Origin: Pseudomonadota bacterium | GTDB taxonomy: Bacteria; Pseudomonadota; Alphaproteobacteria; CACIAM-22H2 | NCBI GenBank assembly: GCA_020161965.1 | Contig: JAIUNH010000017.1 | Coordinates: forward strand, 1 to 17,801 | DNA length: 17,801 nucleotides | Reading direction: 5' to 3' | In this document: positions 13,997 through 17,801 of the stretch, one piece after another | How positions within the stretch are numbered: position 1 is the stretch's first letter | Layout of the letters: the number at the start of each line of letters is the position of its first letter | Made by a program: the position numbers and the translations under genes | The notes under the pieces: model-generated | Seen by the model: the letters and a program-made list of their open reading frames with translations, nothing else | Database searches by the model: none | Told to the model about the DNA's origin: nothing

Positions 13997-14977
13997 ATGC
14001 CGCTGTCCCATCGCCAGATCGAGACGTTCCGCGCCGTGATGCTGACGGGTTCGCTGACTCAGGCGGCGCTGGGCTTGCACACGTCGCAGCCGACGGTGTC
14101 GCGCGTGCTGGCGGATTTGGGCCGCGCGGTCGGGTTCCCGTTGTTCCAGCGCCAGGGGCGCCGCGTGGCGCCCACGCGCGAGGCGACGCGGCTGTTCGAG
14201 GAAGTCGAACGCAGCTATCACGGGCTGGAGAGCATCGAGCGCGCGGCGGCGACGATCCGGCGCACGGGCGGCGAACGCGTACGCGTCGCGGCCGTGACCA
14301 GCGTGTGCATCGGCCTTTTGCCCAAAGCCGTTGCCGTGTTCCGCCGATCGTTTCCGGATGTGGCGCTGGTCGTCGAGGCGGGACGCTACGACAGCATTCT
14401 GACGCGCGTGCTGGGGCGGCATTGCGATCTGGGTATCGCGATCGTGCCGGATGGCGAGGTCGAAGCGCATGTCGAGCCGTTGATCGACGCCAACGCCGTC
14501 TGCGTGCTGCCCGCGAACCACCCATTATGCCGGCGCAGCGCGATTACGCCGCGCGACCTGGCCGATCATGCGTTGATCTTCGTCGGGCAAGACCTGCCCT
14601 CGCGACGCAAGATTGACGCGATGTTCGCCGCCAATGGGCTGGTGTCGGAGCCGATCCTGGAAGTTCAATCGGGTTCGATCGCGTGCGCGATGGTCGCCGA
14701 AGGGTTGGGAATCGCGGTGCTGGATGCGCTGACCGTGTTGGGCATCGCCGACAACCGCATTCAAACGCGCCCGTTGCGCCCCGCGGTCGGTTTTCGCTAC
14801 AGCGTGATGATGCCGCGCACCGACGCGGGCGGGCGCCTGGTCGGCGCGCTGATCGCGGCGATCAAGGAAGCGATTGCGGTGCAGTCGGCCAACTCGCCGC
14901 ATTTGGCGCCGGTCGTTGTGGCGCCTGTCGGGCGACGGCGCAAGTCGCGCGCGATCCGGCATATCGGCACGGTATAA
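13997..14977 (+). CDS. LysR-family transcriptional regulator
   Basis: The 326-residue protein has the LysR winged helix-turn-helix at ~5-62 (IETFRAVMLTGSLTQAALGL, then HTSQPTVSRVLADLG and LFQRQGRRVAPT). A linker and a two-lobed effector-binding domain follow (~90-295), with GLLPKAVAVFRRSFPDVALVV and CDLGIAIVPDG. The start at 13997 is spaced 10 bases from AAAGGA; in-frame ATGs at 13988 and 13928 are possible but have poor or no ribosome sites. Divergent placement 109 bases from the deacetylase-SDR-aminotransferase-PrpD operon is the standard LysR arrangement, so it probably activates that operon in response to a pathway intermediate. It is followed 53 bases on by the dehydrogenase gene on the same strand. 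Confidence 0.9.
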   Translation: MPLSHRQIETFRAVMLTGSLTQAALGLHTSQPTVSRVLADLGRAVGFPLFQRQGRRVAPTREATRLFEEVERSYHGLESIERAAATIRRTGGERVRVAAVTSVCIGLLPKAVAVFRRSFPDVALVVEAGRYDSILTRVLGRHCDLGIAIVPDGEVEAHVEPLIDANAVCVLPANHPLCRRSAITPRDLADHALIFVGQDLPSRRKIDAMFAANGLVSEPILEVQSGSIACAMVAEGLGIAVLDALTVLGIADNRIQTRPLRPAVGFRYSVMMPRTDAGGRLVGALIAAIKEAIAVQSANSPHLAPVVVAPVGRRRKSRAIRHIGTV

Positions 14978-15003
14978 ATGCGCCATGTTCTGATATTTGA
15001 CGG

Positions 15004-15017
15004 GCACGCATGCGTGC
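15004..15017. repeat. 14-bp perfect palindrome upstream of the dehydrogenase gene
   Basis: GCACGCATGCGTGC is fully self-complementary and ends one base before the GGAGG ribosome site of the dehydrogenase gene. It could be an operator or sequester the ribosome site, but a palindrome of this size in GC-rich DNA may be chance. Confidence 0.3.
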
Positions 15018-15030
15018 TGGAGGATTCGCC

Positions 15031-15966
15031 ATGACCGACAATTTCACCGTTTTCGCGCGCCATAAATTCGGGCTCGACCCACGCATCGCCGCCGCGCCGC
15101 GGATCATCGACGGGACGGACGGTGTGCCGCCCGACCCTGCAACGTTGCGCGACGTCGCGGCGATCGTGATTGCCGGGCGCAATCCGTTGCCCAATACGTT
15201 CATGGATCAATGTCCCCGCTTGCGGCATATCCACTGTATCGGCGCCGGTTTCGACAATATCGACATGGGTTATGCGCGCACGCGCGATCTTTATGTCACG
15301 CATGGCAGCGGGGCCAATGCGTCGAGCGTTGCGGATCACGCATTGGCGTTGCTGTTGGGGCTGCTGCGCCGTTTGCCGGAGTTGGACCGCAGCGTGCGGG
15401 CGGGCGAATGGCGGACGAATGCCGTCGGTGGCGAGTTGTCGGAGCGGCGCGTGGGGCTGATCGGCTTCGGCCAGATCGGCCAAGCGATCGCGCGGCGCTT
15501 GGCGGCGTTCGATGCGAAAGTCACCTATATGGCGACGCGTAAGCGCGACGAAGCGCCATATGATTTTGCACCCGATATCGCCACGCTTACCGAACGTTGC
15601 GATACGCTGATCGTCGCTTGCCCCGATACGCCGGCGACGCGCCATATCGTCGATCGTGCGGCTCTCGCGCGGTTGGGCAAGGAAGGTCTGGTCATCAATA
15701 TCGGGCGCGGGCCGGTCATCGCGACGGACGATCTGATCGCGGCGCTGCGCGACGGCACGATCGCAGGCGCGGGGCTCGATGTGTTCGAAGGCGAACCCGG
15801 CGTGCCCGAAGCGCTGCGCGCCTTGCCCAACACGATCCTTACGCCGCATGTCGCGGGATCGACCCTCGCGTCGATACGCAACATGCAGGACGTGGCCGTC
15901 GCCAATGTGATCGCGATTTCGGCGGGGCGCACACCGCTCAATCCCGTGCCCGGCGGACGGCGATGA
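15031..15966 (+). CDS. D-isomer-specific 2-hydroxyacid dehydrogenase
   Basis: This 311-residue cytoplasmic oxidoreductase interconverts 2-keto acids and D-2-hydroxy acids. The nucleotide-binding motif is VGLIGFGQIGQ (GxGxxG, 145-150). Catalytic residues are R226 (NIGRGPVI), E255 (VFEGEP) and H273 (LTPHVAGS). After the second Rossmann strand the sequence is YMATRKRDE: basic R170, K171 and R172 replace the acidic residue typical of NAD users, suggesting NADP(H) preference as in glyoxylate/hydroxypyruvate reductases. The start at 15031 has GGAGG seven bases upstream; an in-frame ATG at 15010 lacks one. The stop overlaps the SMP-30 start (ATGA), implying coupling. It probably serves the same pathway as the divergent operon. 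Confidence 0.9.
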   Translation: MTDNFTVFARHKFGLDPRIAAAPRIIDGTDGVPPDPATLRDVAAIVIAGRNPLPNTFMDQCPRLRHIHCIGAGFDNIDMGYARTRDLYVTHGSGANASSVADHALALLLGLLRRLPELDRSVRAGEWRTNAVGGELSERRVGLIGFGQIGQAIARRLAAFDAKVTYMATRKRDEAPYDFAPDIATLTERCDTLIVACPDTPATRHIVDRAALARLGKEGLVINIGRGPVIATDDLIAALRDGTIAGAGLDVFEGEPGVPEALRALPNTILTPHVAGSTLASIRNMQDVAVANVIAISAGRTPLNPVPGGRR

Positions 15967-16625
15967 GCGTTGCGGTCGTCTGTCTGGCACAGACGGATAA
16001 TCTGTGCGGCGAATCGCCGGTGTGGGATCCGCGCGAGCAAGCGCTTTATTGGGTCGATATCTATCGCCCGACCTTGTGGCGCTACGATCCGGCGACGCGG
16101 CAAACGCGCGCCAAGCCTCTGGCGCGTTTGGTCGGATCGATCGGCTTGCGCGCGGCGGGCGGATTGATCGCCGCGACGTCGGAAGGTTTTGCGACGCTTT
16201 CACCCGATACGGGCGAACTGACCGCTTTGCCGCGCCACGCGCCCGATGCGCCGCGCTATCGTTTCAACGACGGAAAATGCGATCGCGCAGGGCGCTTTTG
16301 GGCGGGCACGGTCGATACGACGAACTACGCGCCCGTGGGCGAGCTGTTTCGGCTCGATCCCGATGGATCGACGCATTTTTGCGCCAGCGATCTTGTCACG
16401 CCCAATGGGATGGCTTTCGCGCCGGACGATCGCACGATGTATCTGGCGGATTCGCGGCGCGAGATCGTCTACGCCTACGAATTCGAAGGCAGGCGCTACG
16501 ACTGCGGCAGCAAGCTCGGCTATCTGCAGGCCACCGTCGAGTACGCGTTGAAACACGCAAGCCTGGGTGAGAAATTCAGCGACTATCTGCTGAATCTCGC
16601 GGCCAATCTGCCCGCCGGCAAATAG
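15963..16625 (+). CDS. Chimeric frame: SMP-30/gluconolactonase N-terminal part joined to the GalU C-terminus
   Basis: The frame encodes 220 residues. Residues 1-~170 are the first ~60% of an SMP-30 lactonase: GESPVWDPREQALYWVDI with metal ligand E17, YRFNDGKCDRAGRFWAGT, and TPNGMAFAPDDRTMYLADS with N148. At about VYAYEFEGRR (169-178) the sequence changes without a stop into the GalU C-terminus. The third SMP-30 metal ligand and the last propeller blades are therefore missing, and the product cannot be a working lactonase. The intact gene would open lactones next to the dehydrogenase, with which it overlaps by four bases (ATGA). Either a recombination event or, more likely, an assembly or cloning chimera created this frame. 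Start and SMP-30 identity are secure; whether the joined gene exists in nature is doubtful. Confidence 0.75.
   Translation: MSVAVVCLAQTDNLCGESPVWDPREQALYWVDIYRPTLWRYDPATRQTRAKPLARLVGSIGLRAAGGLIAATSEGFATLSPDTGELTALPRHAPDAPRYRFNDGKCDRAGRFWAGTVDTTNYAPVGELFRLDPDGSTHFCASDLVTPNGMAFAPDDRTMYLADSRREIVYAYEFEGRRYDCGSKLGYLQATVEYALKHASLGEKFSDYLLNLAANLPAGK
16473..16625 (+). other. galU: C-terminal fragment of UTP-glucose-1-phosphate uridylyltransferase (GalU)
   Basis: AYEFEGRRYDCGSKLGYLQA, then TVEYALKHASLGEKFSDYLL, is the conserved C-terminal end of bacterial GalU, which makes UDP-glucose from glucose-1-phosphate and UTP. Only about 48 residues are present, with no catalytic N-terminal domain. It is in frame with the preceding SMP-30 part. 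Codon style from here on resembles the following autotransporter gene more than the genes to the left. It marks the foreign side of the junction. Confidence 0.75.
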
Positions 16626-16644
16626 AGGATTCCGCGAGTCGCAC

Positions 16645-16673
16645 CGTGGCGGACCTGGAAGGTGTCCGCCACG
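16645..16673. terminator. Hairpin between the convergent galU fragment and autotransporter gene
   Basis: CGTGGCGGAC (16645-16654) and GTCCGCCACG (16664-16673) form a perfect 10-bp stem with a 9-base loop in a 94-base space between convergent 3' ends. It could serve both directions. No U-tract follows on either side. Confidence 0.55.
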
Positions 16674-16719
16674 TTGACCGTCGCTGAGCCGTCGGCGCGG
16701 TCCATACCCGCCGACCCGG

Positions 16720-17801
16720 TCAACGAAAGGCATGCTGGATGCGCAGCCCGAGCGTGAAGTCCTGGAAATCCAGGGACTGGAAGCTGGTGAGCCGCTGGTA
16801 CTCGAAGTAGCCGGAGATGTCGTAGGGCAGCTGGACCGACAGGCCCGCGGCCCAGCGGAAGTAGGAATTGTCCGGTTCGTCGGTGCGCACCACGATGGGC
16901 GGCGTCGGGTCCGAGGCGCTGGCGAACGGATCGCTGGCGAAGCGCACGCCGAAGACTTCGGTTGCGTCTTCGAATTCACGCACGTACGTGCCGCGCAAAT
17001 GCGGTACCAGCACGCCCCAGGAGGTCTTCCAGGCGTAGCTGATCCTGATGCCCGCATTGCCCGTGGCCGATCGATAGCTCTGCTCGTCGTACGCCAGGTC
17101 GAGCCCCGCGGCGCCGCGTTCGGTGAAACCGTCGATGTCCGTATCGACGTAGAAATAGCCGAGCGTCGGTGCGATGGTGAAGCCGCCCACGACGAAGTCG
17201 TAACCCACCGCTACGCCGCCGCTCAGCGCTGCACCGCTGGTGGTGCCGCTGGCGGTGCGATCCACGGTCGTGCCTGCTTCCGAGTACAGGATGCGCCGCT
17301 GCGAGTCGTAGTCGGTGCCGGCGTAGTTGAACACGCCGTCGAAATAGAAATTGCCGAGATAGGCCGAACCGTAGAGTGAACCGCTCCACGAGGCGGCAGC
17401 GACATTGCCCTGACCCACGGGGCGGAAATCCAGATCCGATTGTCCATAGCCGAGGGCGATGCCGGCCACGGCCGATTCGCCGAAGCGATAGTCGACGCCG
17501 CCGGTGAGGCCCCATTGATCCGACTTGAAACCGCTGTCGCTGGGCGAGGCATCCTTGTCGCCGCTGCCGTAGTTACCACGCAGCCACAGGCCGAGCCGGT
17601 TGCTCAGCAGCCCGCCTGGCTGCTCGGCGTCGGCGCTGGCGCCGCCGCCGAGCAATCGCTTGAGGCTTTGTGCGATCTGCACCGCCGGCACGGTCCTGCC
17701 GGCGACGCTCAGGCTCAATCCCGCAACGGAAATGCCGCGTTCACCGCCGCGCAGCGCCAGCAAACGGTCCATGACACCCTGGTACTGCGTGCGGGAGAAC
17801 A
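16720..17801 (-). CDS. Autotransporter beta-barrel domain protein, 5' part beyond the window
   Basis: The frame stays open to the window edge (FSRTQYQGVMDRLLALRGG, with no stop upstream of the first ATG at 17772), so 360 residues of a larger protein are visible. Residues from about GLWLRGNYGSG onward form a classical type V autotransporter barrel: alternating amphipathic strands such as DYRFGESAVAGIALGYGQSD, SLYGSAYLGNFYFDGVFNYA, VAVGYDFVVGGFTIAPTLGY and SWGVLVPHLRGTYVREF, ending GLRIQHAFR at the outer-membrane C-terminus. The barrel would sit in the outer membrane and carry a surface passenger encoded upstream, outside the window. It is convergent with the galU fragment. The family and style suggest a gammaproteobacterial, Xanthomonadales-like source, unlike the rest of the window; that origin is inferred. 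Confidence 0.85.
   Translation of the reverse strand, partial: FSRTQYQGVMDRLLALRGGERGISVAGLSLSVAGRTVPAVQIAQSLKRLLGGGASADAEQPGGLLSNRLGLWLRGNYGSGDKDASPSDSGFKSDQWGLTGGVDYRFGESAVAGIALGYGQSDLDFRPVGQGNVAAASWSGSLYGSAYLGNFYFDGVFNYAGTDYDSQRRILYSEAGTTVDRTASGTTSGAALSGGVAVGYDFVVGGFTIAPTLGYFYVDTDIDGFTERGAAGLDLAYDEQSYRSATGNAGIRISYAWKTSWGVLVPHLRGTYVREFEDATEVFGVRFASDPFASASDPTPPIVVRTDEPDNSYFRWAAGLSVQLPYDISGYFEYQRLTSFQSLDFQDFTLGLRIQHAFR

Noticed and set aside
12164..14521. Very long minus-strand open frame upstream of, and in phase with, the class V aminotransferase-fold gene (1199 codons in total)
   Set aside because: The upstream two thirds is Arg/Ala-rich low-information sequence antisense or out of phase to well-supported genes (LysR, deacetylase-like, SDR). 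Protein family similarity starts only at the GTG near 12163.
12154..14616. 820-codon plus-strand open frame opposite the minus-strand operon
   Set aside because: It is the GC-rich antisense shadow of the SDR, deacetylase-like and aminotransferase genes, with no recognisable domain and no ribosome site.
15597..15962. N-terminal extension of the SMP-30 frame upstream of 15963
   Set aside because: This stretch overlaps the dehydrogenase gene in another phase and lacks family similarity. The ATGA overlap start at 15963 gives the normal SMP-30 N-terminus.
1..17801. CRISPR array, insertion sequence or transposase/integrase gene
   Set aside because: No regularly spaced short repeats, and no frame with transposase or tyrosine/serine recombinase motifs was seen on either strand.

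Overview
The window is GC-rich DNA, with in-frame GCG/CGC/GAT/ATC-heavy codons and tightly packed, often overlapping genes. Most of it (positions 1 to about 16470) reads like an alphaproteobacterium, probably Rhodospirillales-like. This assignment is inferred from gene content and protein style, not from a marker gene. The last ~1.3 kb (about 16473-17801) looks as if it comes from a different, gammaproteobacterial (Xanthomonadales-like) genome. The join lies inside a coding frame and may be an assembly or cloning chimera.

Layout. (1) 1-777: 3' end of a siroheme synthase-type gene (cysG) whose second, methyltransferase domain is vestigial. (2) 825-958: an intergenic repeat made of a strong hairpin followed by the 3' half of a tRNA-Val(GAC) gene. 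(3) 1049-9292: a self-contained sugar-acid uptake and catabolism locus. It holds uxuA-type mannonate dehydratase and an unusual IclR regulator fused to an SMP-30 lactonase domain on the minus strand. Divergent from these on the plus strand are two ABC permeases, an ABC ATPase, an enolase-superfamily acid-sugar dehydratase and a periplasmic binding protein. The AT-rich divergent spacer carries two tandem 15-bp operator-like palindromes 21 bp apart. (4) 9343-9473: a second copy of the hairpin plus tRNA-Val repeat, same orientation and same length, about 79% identical to the first by hand count. The two copies bracket the sugar-acid locus exactly. (5) 9477-13887, minus strand: a four-gene, translationally coupled operon in the order polysaccharide-deacetylase-like hydrolase, SDR oxidoreductase, class V aminotransferase-fold enzyme, MmgE/PrpD protein. 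(6) 13997-16470, plus strand and divergent: LysR regulator, D-2-hydroxyacid dehydrogenase, and the first ~170 residues of an SMP-30 lactonase. (7) About 16473-16625: the SMP-30 frame continues directly into the C-terminus of GalU, followed by a hairpin and the 3' part of a convergent autotransporter gene that runs off the window.

How the genes fit together. The left locus looks like a complete regulon. The binding protein and ABC transporter import an acidic sugar, lactones are opened by SMP-30, and two dehydratases (UxuA and the enolase-superfamily member) make 2-keto-3-deoxy acids. The IclR-SMP-30 fusion and its tandem operators probably control both directions. The right locus (LysR, D-2-hydroxyacid dehydrogenase, SMP-30, deacetylase-like hydrolase, SDR, aminotransferase-fold enzyme, MmgE/PrpD) is a coherent but unrecognised catabolic set, probably for an amino- or amide-bearing hydroxy acid. 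The substrate cannot be read from sequence. The most unusual structural feature is the pair of tRNA-Val-derived repeats around the left locus, which resemble displaced tRNA 3' ends left by integrative elements, although no integrase is present in the window.
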